A stretch of DNA of 64,000 nucleotides from contig JACKAA010000003.1 of the NCBI GenBank assembly GCA_020635275.1, forward strand, positions 505,001-569,000, written 5' to 3'. The notes below the pieces were generated by a model. That model saw only the letters and a program-made list of their open reading frames with translations, was not told the origin of the DNA and made no database searches. The stretch comes from Ignavibacteriales bacterium (GTDB lineage: Bacteria; Bacteroidota; Ignavibacteria; Ignavibacteriales; Melioribacteraceae). This document shows positions 1-8,948 of the stretch, piece by piece. A program made the translations under genes and the position numbers. The stretch's first letter is position 1; each line of letters opens with the position of its first letter.

Positions 1-1
1 A

Positions 2-184
2 ACCATTGACTTAAATATGTTTGAGCAAAAAATTTATGAACTTCTATCTGATCAACCAAAACATATAGATATAATTTCAAAAGAATCCGGTATAAATTCT
101 TCAGAGTGTTTAGTTCATTTACTTTCTTTGGAGTTTAGAAATATTGTAAAACAATTGGCCGGTAAAAACTTTGTTAGAAGTTAA
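2..184 (+). CDS. dprA: DNA-processing protein DprA, C-terminal end (partial)
   Basis: This is the last 60 codons of a gene that begins before the window. The fragment reads as a small winged-helix domain (MFEQKIYELLSDQP, then IISKESGINSSE, then a LLSLEFRNIVKQLAGKNFV helix-wing), which matches the C-terminal winged-helix domain found in DprA/Smf proteins. In that family the preceding Rossmann-like domain binds single-stranded DNA and loads RecA during natural transformation; that domain is outside the window, so the assignment rests only on the tail. The stop codon overlaps the stop of the convergent rarA gene by 4 bases. Other winged-helix proteins cannot be excluded. Confidence 0.7.
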   Translation, partial: TIDLNMFEQKIYELLSDQPKHIDIISKESGINSSECLVHLLSLEFRNIVKQLAGKNFVRS

Positions 185-1473
185 TATCTCTTTAATTTTT
201 TCCACAATTTTTGAAGCTGTAACTTTAACTTTGCCTCCTGCCCGTTTTCACTTGGATAGTAATACTGAGTTCCCTTTAAATTTTCAGGAAAATAATTTTC
301 CTCTATAAAGTTATCTTTATAATCATGAGCATATTTATAATCTTTGCCATAATTCAAATTTTTCATAAGATTTGTAGGAGCATTTCTTAAGTGAAGCGGA
401 ACTGGTTCTTGCTCACCTTTATTTGCATCATAAAGGGCTTTTTCAATTGCCATATATGAAGCGTTACTTTTGGGTTGTGAAGCTAAATATGTTGCGCACT
501 GAGCTAAAATAATTCTTGCTTCCGGCATTCCTATTTTTTCTACTGCTTTAAAGGTAGTTTCCGCAATTACCAGAGCATTCGGTGATGCATTTCCAATGTC
601 CTCCGAAGCTAAAATTAACATTCTTCTAGCAATAAATTTAGGATCCTCACCGCCTTCGAGCATTCTTGCCATCCAATATAAAGCGGCATCAGGATCACTA
701 CCTCTCAAACTTTTTATAAACGCTGAAATAATATTATAATGCTCTTCGCCATTTTTATCGTAATTAACATTTCTTTGTTGAACGACATTCGTAATTACTG
801 TTTTATTTAATAGAACCTTTTCTCTCCCTGTTTGCTGCATTACTGCCGATTCAAGAATATTAAGTAAAATCCGTGCATCTCCACCGCTTGCATAAATTAA
901 ATAATCTTTATCAATTTCATCAAACTGCAGTTCTTTTAATAATTCATCATTTGATAGTGCAAAATCAATTATTTGATCAAGATCTTTTTTTGTTAATTCT
1001 TCTAGTACATAAATCCTTGCTCTAGATCTAAGCGCCGGTATTACTTCAAAAGAAGGATTTTCTGTTGTTGCACCAATTAGAATTATTAGACCTGATTCAA
1101 CTGCCGATAAAAGTGCATCTTGCTGAGCTTTGTTAAATCTATGAATTTCATCAATAAATAAAATTGTTCTTTTGTGAAAACTATTTTTATTGATTTTTGC
1201 TGTTTCAATTACAGTTCTAACTTCTTTAACTCCAGCTGAAACTGCATTTAGTTGATAAAAATCGGAGTTAGTACTTTCTGATATTATTTTTGCTAAGGTA
1301 GTTTTTCCAGTTCCAGGAGGACCCCATAAAATAAACGAACTTACCATATCATTTTCTATCATCAGCTTAAGTGGTTTTCCTTTGGCTACTAAATTCTGCT
1401 GACCCTGAAATTGATCAAGAGTTTTAGGTCTAATTCTTTCTGCAAGAGGCGTTTGTGGTATGTTTTTATTCAA
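181..1473 (-). CDS. rarA: Replication-associated recombination protein A (AAA+ ATPase)
   Basis: The 430-residue protein is a clamp-loader-like AAA+ ATPase of the RarA/MgsA (Mgs1/WRNIP1) family, which acts at stalled replication forks. Visible motifs are Walker A GPPGTGKT at residues 51-58, Walker B LFIDEIH at 105-111, the sensor-1 stretch GATTENPSF at 134-142 and an arginine-rich RSRAR at 149-153. The C-terminal part carries the family's tetramerisation region, with PLHLRNAPTNLMK near residue 365. The start is a TTG, because the only upstream in-frame codons before the divIC stop are not start codons; it lies 9 bases after that stop. It is the last gene of ddl-divIC-rarA. Length is normal for the family. 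Confidence 0.93.
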   Translation of the reverse strand: MNKNIPQTPLAERIRPKTLDQFQGQQNLVAKGKPLKLMIENDMVSSFILWGPPGTGKTTLAKIISESTNSDFYQLNAVSAGVKEVRTVIETAKINKNSFHKRTILFIDEIHRFNKAQQDALLSAVESGLIILIGATTENPSFEVIPALRSRARIYVLEELTKKDLDQIIDFALSNDELLKELQFDEIDKDYLIYASGGDARILLNILESAVMQQTGREKVLLNKTVITNVVQQRNVNYDKNGEEHYNIISAFIKSLRGSDPDAALYWMARMLEGGEDPKFIARRMLILASEDIGNASPNALVIAETTFKAVEKIGMPEARIILAQCATYLASQPKSNASYMAIEKALYDANKGEQEPVPLHLRNAPTNLMKNLNYGKDYKYAHDYKDNFIEENYFPENLKGTQYYYPSENGQEAKLKLQLQKLWKKLKRY

Positions 1474-1482
1474 AATGCAATA

Positions 1483-1795
1483 TTAATTTAATGTATCTTT
1501 TTTATCTTCAAATTTGAATGCTTTTTCATTCTTTTTCTTTAGATGAAATTTTTCTCTTGCTACCTTTTCCAACTCTTTATCACTTTTTTTTAGTGATTCA
1601 ATATTTTCATCCAGTTCTTTAATTTCATTTTTCGATCGTTCAATTTCTCTCTCAATAGCATTTATCTCACTTTTTAATTCAAAATATTTCAATAATCCAT
1701 ATTTATTAAAAAACAGAAAGAGTATTAAAAAAATAAGTATTGCTAAATATAAATATGTTAAAAGTCTGTCTTTTTTAGTTCTTTTGTTTTTTCAT
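1483..1795 (-). CDS. divIC: FtsB/DivIC-like septum formation initiator (frameshifted at its start)
   Basis: The product is a small bitopic coiled-coil protein: a basic N-terminus, one hydrophobic segment (YLYLAILIFLILFLFF), then a charged heptad-rich helix (IEREIERSKNEIKELDENIE) ending in a VAREKFHL stretch typical of FtsB/DivIC cell-division proteins. No ATG opens the long frame. An ATG at 1795-1793 overlaps the ddl stop as ATGA but runs into a stop after six codons; shortening the following A6 run (1787-1792 on the plus strand) by one base joins it perfectly to the long frame (MKNKRTKKDRLLTY). I therefore place the start at 1795 and treat the break as a probable assembly error. FtsB and DivIC cannot be told apart here. 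Confidence 0.75.
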
Positions 1796-2791
1796 AATGA
1801 TGATTCAATAATCAAGTCAACTAATTCTTCAAATTCAATTCCGCTTGCTTTTGCCATTTTGGGAACCAAACTATGAGATGTCATTCCCGGCAAAGTATTA
1901 ACCTCAAAACAATAAGGTACACCTTGATCAGTAACTCTAAAATCTATTCTTCCATAATCTTTACAACCCAAAGATTCAAAAGCTAACTTTGCTTGTTTTT
2001 TAACTTCAGCTTCTATCTCAACATCAATATTTGCCGGAACAATATATTCACTCATCCCATCAGTATATTTACATTCATAATCATAAAGTTCATGCTTCGG
2101 TTTAATTTCAAGAAGAGGTAAATATTTTATCATGAATTATTCCGACAGATATTTCTCTACCTTCTATAAATTCTTCAATGAGTATTGTATTTGAAAATTG
2201 TGAAGCCAACTCAAATGCATCTGCTAATTCATTTTTTGAGTTACATTTTGTTAATCCTAATGTAGAACCTTGATCATTCGGTTTAATTATACAAGGATAA
2301 TTCAAATTTTCTGTAATTTGCTTATCTAATTCCTCAATGCTTATATTTTTTTTGGCCTCAATCCATTTAGGTGTAGAAACTCCAAAATGGGTAAACATTA
2401 CTTTTGATCGCGCCTTATCCATTGTGAGTGAACTTCCTAAAACTCCTGAGCCGGTATATTTTATTCCTTTCAGTTCAAATAATGATTGAATAGTTCCATC
2501 CTCTCCCCACTTGCCATGCAAAGCAATCAAAACTAAATCCACATTATCAAATAATGAAGAGTTTACAGCATTGATATAATTTTCATTTGATAGAATACCG
2601 CAATCGCATTCAGCAAAATAGTCTTCAATATTCTGAGGTTGATTTAAACCATATGCCGGATCAACAATCCTAACATTATAACCTAACTTTTTAACTGCAT
2701 TATATAATGATTTTCCAGATTGTTTTGATACTGCTCTTTCAGGAGAAGTTCCTCCAAGCACTACACAAATAGTAATTTCATTTTTGTTCAT
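1792..2791 (-). CDS. ddl: D-alanine--D-alanine ligase (frameshifted in this sequence)
   Basis: The gene encodes the ATP-grasp ligase that makes D-Ala-D-Ala for peptidoglycan. The 5' frame (2791-2108) has the N-terminal VVLGGTSPERAVS motif, ALHGKWGEDGTIQ, and the ATP-grasp segments IIKPNDQGSTLG and LIEEFIEGREISVG. The 3' frame (2133-1792) continues with YLPLLEIKP, YDYECKYT, DYGRIDFRV and the Mg-binding FEVNTLPGMTSHSLVP. The two frames are joined by removing one base from the short A run at 2125-2128, giving VGIIHDKYLPLLEIKP and a normal product of about 332 residues. Every catalytic segment is present, so the gene is probably intact in the organism. It is followed by divIC with an ATGA overlap. 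Confidence 0.9.
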
Positions 2792-2861
2792 ATAAGACGG
2801 ATTTTTAAGGAGGTTAATTAGTTAACTAAATAAAAATAAATCTATAATTAAAATAATTATT

Positions 2862-3872
2862 TTACAATAAACATTGTTTTTCAAGTTTTTCCATTATTTG
2901 CATATTCACAAAACCATCTAGTCCTGTTACTTGTGGTTGAGTATTTGAAAGCAAAGCTTTTTGTATACTTTTCAATGCCCATTTTTGTTTGTTTGCTCGT
3001 TTTCTAAATGCTTTTCTAGCTTCACCTACTAATTCAATAGTTAATTTACCAGGTGCTTTTTTTGCACCAATTATATTTTCTATACTGACTGATCCACTTG
3101 ATCCAACAATTTCAATTCTGTTAAAAGAATGTTTTGAATTATATGATACATTTAGATATCCATATCCACCGTTTTGAAACTTTACAACTGCAGATGCAAA
3201 ATCATCAACTTCACTTTTATAAACCACATTATCAATAAATCCTTTAATATCAACAATTTCTCCGCCAAAAAATCTTAAAACATCAATCATGTGAGTTCCT
3301 AAATCTCTAAAAGCTCCTCCGCCACTTTGTTTAATATCAAACCTAAAATTATCATTTGGTTCATAATCTATATTAAATTGTGTGGTTATTGAAACAACAG
3401 AGCCAAATAAAGATTTATTAATCATCTCTTTAACTTTTACTGATAAAGGATGATAACGATGAACATAATTTACTGTAAGAAATACATTATTTTCTTTACA
3501 AACTTGTACCATTTCTTCAGCTTGTTCAGAATTAAGAGCCAATGGTTTTTCACATAAAATATGTTTTTTAGCTTTTGCAGCTTCTATTACTTGCCAATGG
3601 TGATCATTATTGGCACTGCCAATGTAAACAATTTCAAAATCCTGCTCTAAAAATTTTTGGTAATCATCAAAATATTTTGAGGTATTGAATTTATTGCTAA
3701 TTTCTTTTGCGCGGGCAATATCCGAACTATAAACAGAAGTTAATAAACTTTTTTTTAGTAATTGTAAAGTCGGAATAAAAATGGTTTCGGCAAATTTTCC
3801 ACATCCGGCAACACCCCATTTTAATTTTCTTCCAACCGGATAAATACTCTTCACATCAGTTTTGAGTTTCAT
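2862..3872 (-). CDS. Gfo/Idh/MocA-family NAD(P)-dependent oxidoreductase
   Basis: The 336-residue protein has an N-terminal Rossmann fold with GVAGCG at residues 20-25, the family hallmark CEKPLALN around residues 107-114, and the second-domain segment GGGAFRDLGTHMIDVL (D190, H194), which carries the usual catalytic and substrate-binding residues. These enzymes oxidise or reduce sugars, inositols and related polyols with a nicotinamide cofactor. The substrate cannot be read from sequence. The gene starts 5 bases after metF stops and is probably cotranscribed with it; nothing nearby suggests a sugar pathway. A gap of 70 bases separates it from ddl downstream. Confidence 0.88.
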   Translation of the reverse strand: MKLKTDVKSIYPVGRKLKWGVAGCGKFAETIFIPTLQLLKKSLLTSVYSSDIARAKEISNKFNTSKYFDDYQKFLEQDFEIVYIGSANNDHHWQVIEAAKAKKHILCEKPLALNSEQAEEMVQVCKENNVFLTVNYVHRYHPLSVKVKEMINKSLFGSVVSITTQFNIDYEPNDNFRFDIKQSGGGAFRDLGTHMIDVLRFFGGEIVDIKGFIDNVVYKSEVDDFASAVVKFQNGGYGYLNVSYNSKHSFNRIEIVGSSGSVSIENIIGAKKAPGKLTIELVGEARKAFRKRANKQKWALKSIQKALLSNTQPQVTGLDGFVNMQIMEKLEKQCLL

Positions 3873-3877
3873 AAAAT

Positions 3878-4831
3878 CTATTTACCTAATTTTTTCATCA
3901 ATTGTTTAATTGGACCCGTATTCTGCATTACATAAAAATGAATTGCAGGTACATTTGCATTCATTAATTCTTCAGCCTGCTTAAATGCCCAATTTATACC
4001 TATTTCACAAACATGTTCAGGTTTTGCAGCTTGAATTTCTTCAGATAAGTCAGATGGAATATCTACATAAAAATTTGACGGTAAAGAATTTAGCTGACCT
4101 TTTGATGTAATTATTTTGAGACCAGGAATAATTGGCGCTGTTATTCCACTCTTTTTAGCATTTTCTAAATAGTTGAAAAACTTTTTATTATCATAAAACA
4201 TTTGCGATACTATATATTCACCGCCCGCCTGTATTTTTTCTTTAGTGTATTTTATATCGGTTTGCAAATTTGGAGCTTCAAAATGTTTTTCGGGATAACC
4301 GCTAATTCCAATTCCAAAATTCATCGGTTCGGCATCAAGTAATGAATCTTCTAAATACTTTCCCTTATTCATATCAGAAATCTGTTTAACAAGATCAACT
4401 GCAAATGTATTTACTGATCTGCCAAATTTAACTGGTTTTCTGAAACCGCTCTCATCACCTCTAATAGCTAAAACATTTTCAATTCCTAAATAATGAAGTT
4501 CAATTAAAAAATCTTCTGTTTCTTCTTTTGTAAACCCTTGGCAAATTACATGAGGAACAGCATCAACATTATATTTATTTTGGATTAAAGCACAAATTCC
4601 TAAAGTACCAGGACGTTTTCTTTTTATCTTCATTTTGAAGTCACCCTCAGGTGTTTCTTCATACATCACTTCAGCTGCATGGCTTGTTATATCAATAAAA
4701 GGTGGTCTGAATTGTACTAAATCTTCTAATGCCTGCAATAATTTTTTTATGTTACCGCCTCTTTTGGGAGGAATAATTTCAAAACTTATTAACGTCTCTG
4801 TTGCTTTTTCTAAATGTTCAATAACTTTCAT
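3878..4831 (-). CDS. metF: 5,10-methylenetetrahydrofolate reductase
   Basis: A 317-residue FAD-dependent TIM-barrel enzyme that reduces methylene-THF to methyl-THF for methionine synthesis. The family signature FEIIPPKRGG lies at residues 17-26 with the catalytic-type Glu18. Further family segments are FIDITSHAA, a GI.NVLAIRGDE stretch near residue 145 (folate/FAD binding), FGIGISGYPEKH, and GGEYIVSQMFYDNKKF. Length is normal for bacterial MetF. The ATG at 4831 is preceded by a 57-base gap from the hydrolase gene upstream. No riboswitch-like element was seen before it. Confidence 0.95.
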   Translation of the reverse strand: MKVIEHLEKATETLISFEIIPPKRGGNIKKLLQALEDLVQFRPPFIDITSHAAEVMYEETPEGDFKMKIKRKRPGTLGICALIQNKYNVDAVPHVICQGFTKEETEDFLIELHYLGIENVLAIRGDESGFRKPVKFGRSVNTFAVDLVKQISDMNKGKYLEDSLLDAEPMNFGIGISGYPEKHFEAPNLQTDIKYTKEKIQAGGEYIVSQMFYDNKKFFNYLENAKKSGITAPIIPGLKIITSKGQLNSLPSNFYVDIPSDLSEEIQAAKPEHVCEIGINWAFKQAEELMNANVPAIHFYVMQNTGPIKQLMKKLGK

Positions 4832-4888
4832 TACTATCCTTTATTATTCTGCAAAGTTAAACAAATTTTTGAATTTAATAATAATTAT

Positions 4889-7309
4889 CTATTTGGGAAA
4901 TAAAGTTAAAAGTTTATAATTACTATTTTTTATACTATCTAAATTAGTGTTCATTTTTAAATATTCTCCATTCAACCATTTTTGAGTCATATCTTTGTAA
5001 TGATCGCTAAAAAAATGACCTGATTGACCCGTCGGTAAAATAAATTCAAATTCATCAGGATTTGCAAAATCATAAATGTACCTCATCGATGGGCCTAGTT
5101 TGTTTTCAAATGGTTTTGTTAAAGAATATTCTGTATTAAAAACTGTCGTTCCATCTCCGCCAATTTCAAATGGACCAATATCTAATAGTTGATCAAGAAA
5201 ACCAGACACTCCGTGGAAAAAGTGTTTGAAAGTAACTTGATGAATTTTTCCCCATTGCCAAAACTTAATGTCTGGATCAATATTTTTTTCTAAATATTCA
5301 ATTGCATCAATAAAACTTTTTCTAATAATTTCATCTCTATTTTCAACTGTTTCAGTTGAAATATTATCAAACCAATCCGAGGTATTATGATCTAATAATT
5401 TTGGAACAACTCTGTATGGGATATTCGCAAGAAAAATATATTCATTTAATAATTTTTCACCCATTTCATCTTCAAAAATATTTTTCATCAAATATTGAAA
5501 AAACACTGTATACAAAGTCGGTACTTGACTTTCTGCTGTAAGAACATAATCCCAATCATATAAAATTTTTAGGGCAACTTTAATATTTTCATCATTTATT
5601 TGGTAATCATTAAAAGCGTTTAGAATATGTGGCACAATTTTTCTGGCAAAGTGAGAATAAAAATCATTTTGATATTTCTTAAAATCTTCAATATTATGTT
5701 TTTCTTTTTTATTAAGCAATTCCGTTATTCTTGTAATTCTTGATGTCGGTTCCCAAACATTTGAAATATGATAAGGATAATCTTTAATTGTTTTGTTATT
5801 GGCTGAAGCTATAAATCCATTTAGCGGATTATACAATTGTGGATTTTCTTGAAATCTGACAAAGCCATTCCAATCTGATTCTGTGGTTGTTCCGTCAAAA
5901 ATAAATGAAGGAGAATTATTTTTTCTAATTGGTAATTTTACACCGGCTGTGTAACCTATATTTCCCTCAACATCAGCGTAAACAAAATTTTGACCAGGAG
6001 AATGAAACAAACTTAAAGCATCTCTAAATTCATTCCATTTATTTGAATGATTAATTTTATAGAATGCAGAAAGTTCATTGCTAAAATCAAGAGCTGTCCA
6101 TCTCATACTTATTTGAGCTTGCTCAATTTCTCCCTTTTCAAAAAGTTTATTATAAGTATGAATATCAGAAATTATTGGTCCGCGATGATTTTTTCTTATT
6201 GTAAAAATTACATCAGAGGAATCTTTAACATGAATTGTATCTTCAATTACTGTTAACGGTTGCCAGTTATTGTCTATAAAATAATTTGTCTTTGAGCTAT
6301 CAAGTTTTTCGACATAAAAATCTGCATCATCGGCCATAACATTTGTTAGAACCCATGAAATATTTTGATTTTTTCCTATAACAACTCCAGGTATTCCCGG
6401 CAGTGTAAAACCGGTCACTTTTAATTCTGGAGAATGAATATCAGCAACATACCATTTACCTGGTGCTGCAAAACTTAAATGCGGATCGTTTGCAATAATT
6501 GGTTTACCTGATTCTGATCGTGAACCGTTAACAACCCAATTGTTAGATCCAATATGAGTTCCAACTGAGCCAATGAATTCCCTAAATTTTCTATCAACTT
6601 TAATTAGCTCAAGTGGAATTTCAGCATATTTTTTTATTTCATCCGGAATAATTGTTGGTCCATTTTCATCAAAATTCGGTAGAATATCTTTAACTTTTTC
6701 AGTCCCTAATTTTTGTATTAAATGTGTTAAAGCAATGTCGCTCCACCAGCTAATATTAAGTTCCCAAGCCATTAATTTTGCAATAAGCAAAGAATGTTCG
6801 GGTTTCCATAAATATGGCTGATATCCTAAAACATCAAATTCAATTGTAAATTTTTCAGGTGAGCTTTTAATAAATTCATTTATACCATTTGAATAAGCAA
6901 TCAGAACATTTTTTGCGGTTTCATCATATTGTTGATAGTTTTCTTCAACTAGTTTTTGTAAGCCTAATGTTTTAAACATTTTATCAAAGAAAACTGTTTT
7001 GCTGCCTAAAACTTCACTTAACCTTCCTTCACCGGCTCTTCTGCTTAAATCCATTTGGAAAAGCCTTTCTTGTGCATGAATATATCCAAGAGCAAAATAT
7101 GCATCCAATTCAGTTTCAGTATTTATAAACGCAACTCCATAATCATCCCTATAAATTTCAATTTTATCACTAATATTTTGAATCGTTTTTTTACCTGAAT
7201 ATTCTGGCAAAGAACTTCTTAACATGTAAATTGAACCAATTGCTAAAATCAATAGAATAATAATTATGGTAAAAATTATTCCAATAATATTTTTTGTCCA
7301 TGAATTCAT
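4889..7309 (-). CDS. Penicillin-amidase (peptidase S45) family hydrolase
   Basis: An 806-residue exported N-terminal-nucleophile hydrolase. Residues 8-30 form a signal peptide or anchor. The alpha-chain segment GVAFINTETELDAYFALGY is followed by a processing point at Gly254-Ser255 (IGSNNWVVNGSRS); in this family the precursor cuts itself there and the new N-terminal serine is the nucleophile. The downstream GKPIIANDPHL and GIPGVVIGKN stretches are conserved in the beta chain. Known members cleave amides such as penicillins or acyl-homoserine lactones; the natural substrate here is unknown. The gene is divergent from rmuC across an 85-base gap. Confidence 0.9.
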   Translation of the reverse strand: MNSWTKNIIGIIFTIIIILLILAIGSIYMLRSSLPEYSGKKTIQNISDKIEIYRDDYGVAFINTETELDAYFALGYIHAQERLFQMDLSRRAGEGRLSEVLGSKTVFFDKMFKTLGLQKLVEENYQQYDETAKNVLIAYSNGINEFIKSSPEKFTIEFDVLGYQPYLWKPEHSLLIAKLMAWELNISWWSDIALTHLIQKLGTEKVKDILPNFDENGPTIIPDEIKKYAEIPLELIKVDRKFREFIGSVGTHIGSNNWVVNGSRSESGKPIIANDPHLSFAAPGKWYVADIHSPELKVTGFTLPGIPGVVIGKNQNISWVLTNVMADDADFYVEKLDSSKTNYFIDNNWQPLTVIEDTIHVKDSSDVIFTIRKNHRGPIISDIHTYNKLFEKGEIEQAQISMRWTALDFSNELSAFYKINHSNKWNEFRDALSLFHSPGQNFVYADVEGNIGYTAGVKLPIRKNNSPSFIFDGTTTESDWNGFVRFQENPQLYNPLNGFIASANNKTIKDYPYHISNVWEPTSRITRITELLNKKEKHNIEDFKKYQNDFYSHFARKIVPHILNAFNDYQINDENIKVALKILYDWDYVLTAESQVPTLYTVFFQYLMKNIFEDEMGEKLLNEYIFLANIPYRVVPKLLDHNTSDWFDNISTETVENRDEIIRKSFIDAIEYLEKNIDPDIKFWQWGKIHQVTFKHFFHGVSGFLDQLLDIGPFEIGGDGTTVFNTEYSLTKPFENKLGPSMRYIYDFANPDEFEFILPTGQSGHFFSDHYKDMTQKWLNGEYLKMNTNLDSIKNSNYKLLTLFPK

Positions 7310-7394
7310 TTTAAACCAATGAAAATAATTGTGTAAATTAAATTATAAATTAACAAGATTTATATAAAGATATTCTTTTATAGGCGAGAGGTAA

Positions 7395-8710
7395 ATGATT
7401 TATATAGAAATAGCGATTATTATTCTGCTTATTATTTTGATCATCCTTCAATTATTAAATTTCCTTACAAATAAAAAAATAAATCTGGGTGAAGTTCAAG
7501 AAAACTTGGTTGGTAAAATTACAAATTCTACTGAGGAATTAGAAGATAATATAGAAGATGAATTTAAAAGAAATAGAGAAGAAACTGCTCAAAATTCAAA
7601 ATTAGTAAGAGAAGAAGTAGGCAATTCTGTAAAACTTCTCGGTGATCAGCTTTCAAACAGAATAAGAGATATTTCAGACAGGCAAAAAGATCAATTAGAA
7701 ATTGTAGAAGAAAGACTGAAGAGTTTGACAAAAACGAATGAAGATAAATTTGATAAACTTAATGAACAAGTTTCTAAACAATTATTTGAAATTCAAGAAA
7801 AGAATGAAAAGAAACTTGAGGAAATGAGAAATACAGTTGATGAAAAACTTCATTCTACATTGGAAAAAAGATTGGGTGAATCCTTTAAAATGGTAAGTGA
7901 TAGATTAGAATTGGTTCACAAAGGATTAGGAGAAATGCAGAATCTTGCCACTGGTGTTGGTGATTTGAAAAAAGTATTAACAAACGTAAAAGATCGCGGA
8001 ACTTGGGGCGAATTTCAACTTGGGAATTTACTTGAACAAATTTTAACACAAGAGCAATACTTCAAAAAATGTTAAAAACTAAACAAGGCAGCAATGCTTT
8101 GGTTGAGTTTGCTATTAAATTACCAGGTAAAAATCAGTTAAAAGATGATATTGTTTGGCTTCCAATTGATGCAAAATTTCCTCTTGAAGACTACCAAAGA
8201 TTAGTTGAGGCTAGAGAGAAAGCGGATCTGAATTTAATTGACGAAAGTATAAAAAAATTGGAACGCAATATTAAAGAAGCAGCAAAAGATATTTCCAATA
8301 AATATCTAGATCCGCCGAATACAACAGATTTTGCTTTTATGTTTCTCCCAATTGAAAGTCTTTATGCTGAGGTTTTAAGCATTCCCGGACTTTTTGATGT
8401 AATTCAACGTGAATATAAAGTAACAATAGCGGGACCAGCAAATTTTGTTGCTGTATTAAATAGCTTACAAATGGGATTTAAAACTTTGGCTATTGAAAAA
8501 AGATCAAGTGAAGTTTGGAAATTACTTAGTGTTGTAAAAACTGAATTTTCTAAATTTGGAGATTTATTGGATAATACTCAGAAAAAATTAGACTTGGCAA
8601 GTAAATCCATTGGAGATGCCTCAAGAAAAAGCAGAACGATTGAGCGAAAACTTAGAGATGTTCATGAGCTGCCTACAGATGAAACACAGATGGATTTATT
8701 GGATGAATAA
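7395..8710 (+). CDS. rmuC: RmuC-family DNA recombination protein (frameshifted in this sequence)
   Basis: The N-terminal frame (7395-8075) has one membrane segment (residues 2-22), a long coiled coil (about residues 30-165) and the family motif VKDRGTWGEFQLGNLLEQIL. The second frame (8069-8710) has TKQGSNALVEFAIKLPG, LPIDAKFPLEDYQRL and FMFLPIESLYAEVL, the conserved nuclease-like core. The join lies in two neighbouring runs, A6 at 8064-8069 and A5 at 8074-8078; removing one A from each restores YFKNVKTKQGSN, which fits the family consensus. RmuC limits recombination at inverted repeats; its exact activity is unsettled. A clear ribosome-binding site (GAGAGGT) precedes the ATG. Restored length is about 437 residues. 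Confidence 0.88.
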
Positions 8711-8733
8711 AATAAATTAGTATTTATTAAAAA

Positions 8734-8928
8734 CTAAAATTTGATAAAATCAGAATTAACCCAACAACAAATTAATACTTTTGAAATTATTTCTAACTTT
8801 TTCTTCCTAACTGGCTGAGAAGTATCATCATCAAATAAATTTTGATACTTTATAATTCTATCTTTGAAAAAATAACCTAAAACACCAAAAATCATAAATG
8901 CAATGCCTGATATAAATTTGGGCTCCAT
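8734..8928 (-). CDS. Small single-pass membrane protein, unknown
   Basis: A 64-codon frame starting with ATG 20 bases after the stop of the channel gene and on the same strand. The N-terminus is hydrophobic (FISGIAFMIFGVLGYFF) followed by a basic, charged tail (KDRIIKY, VRKKK), consistent with a one-pass inner-membrane protein. I recognise no family. Its position at the end of a transcription unit and the sensible membrane topology favour a real gene, but a chance frame is possible. The C-terminal CCWVNSDFIKF looks poorly constrained. Confidence 0.45.
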   Translation of the reverse strand: MEPKFISGIAFMIFGVLGYFFKDRIIKYQNLFDDDTSQPVRKKKLEIISKVLICCWVNSDFIKF

Positions 8929-8948
8929 TATAATTTCTTCCAGATTTT

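Noticed and set aside
4635..4919. Open frame on the plus strand over metF and the following gap
   Set aside because: It is antisense to the well-supported metF, and its composition follows the reverse codon pattern.
8064..8078. Programmed frameshifting or slippage in rmuC and the other split genes
   Set aside because: The A runs are short, differ between genes, and require different corrections; no stem-loop or slippery heptamer pattern is shared.
8734..8928. Small membrane gene as a toxin of a toxin-antitoxin pair
   Set aside because: No antitoxin partner or antisense RNA candidate lies next to it.
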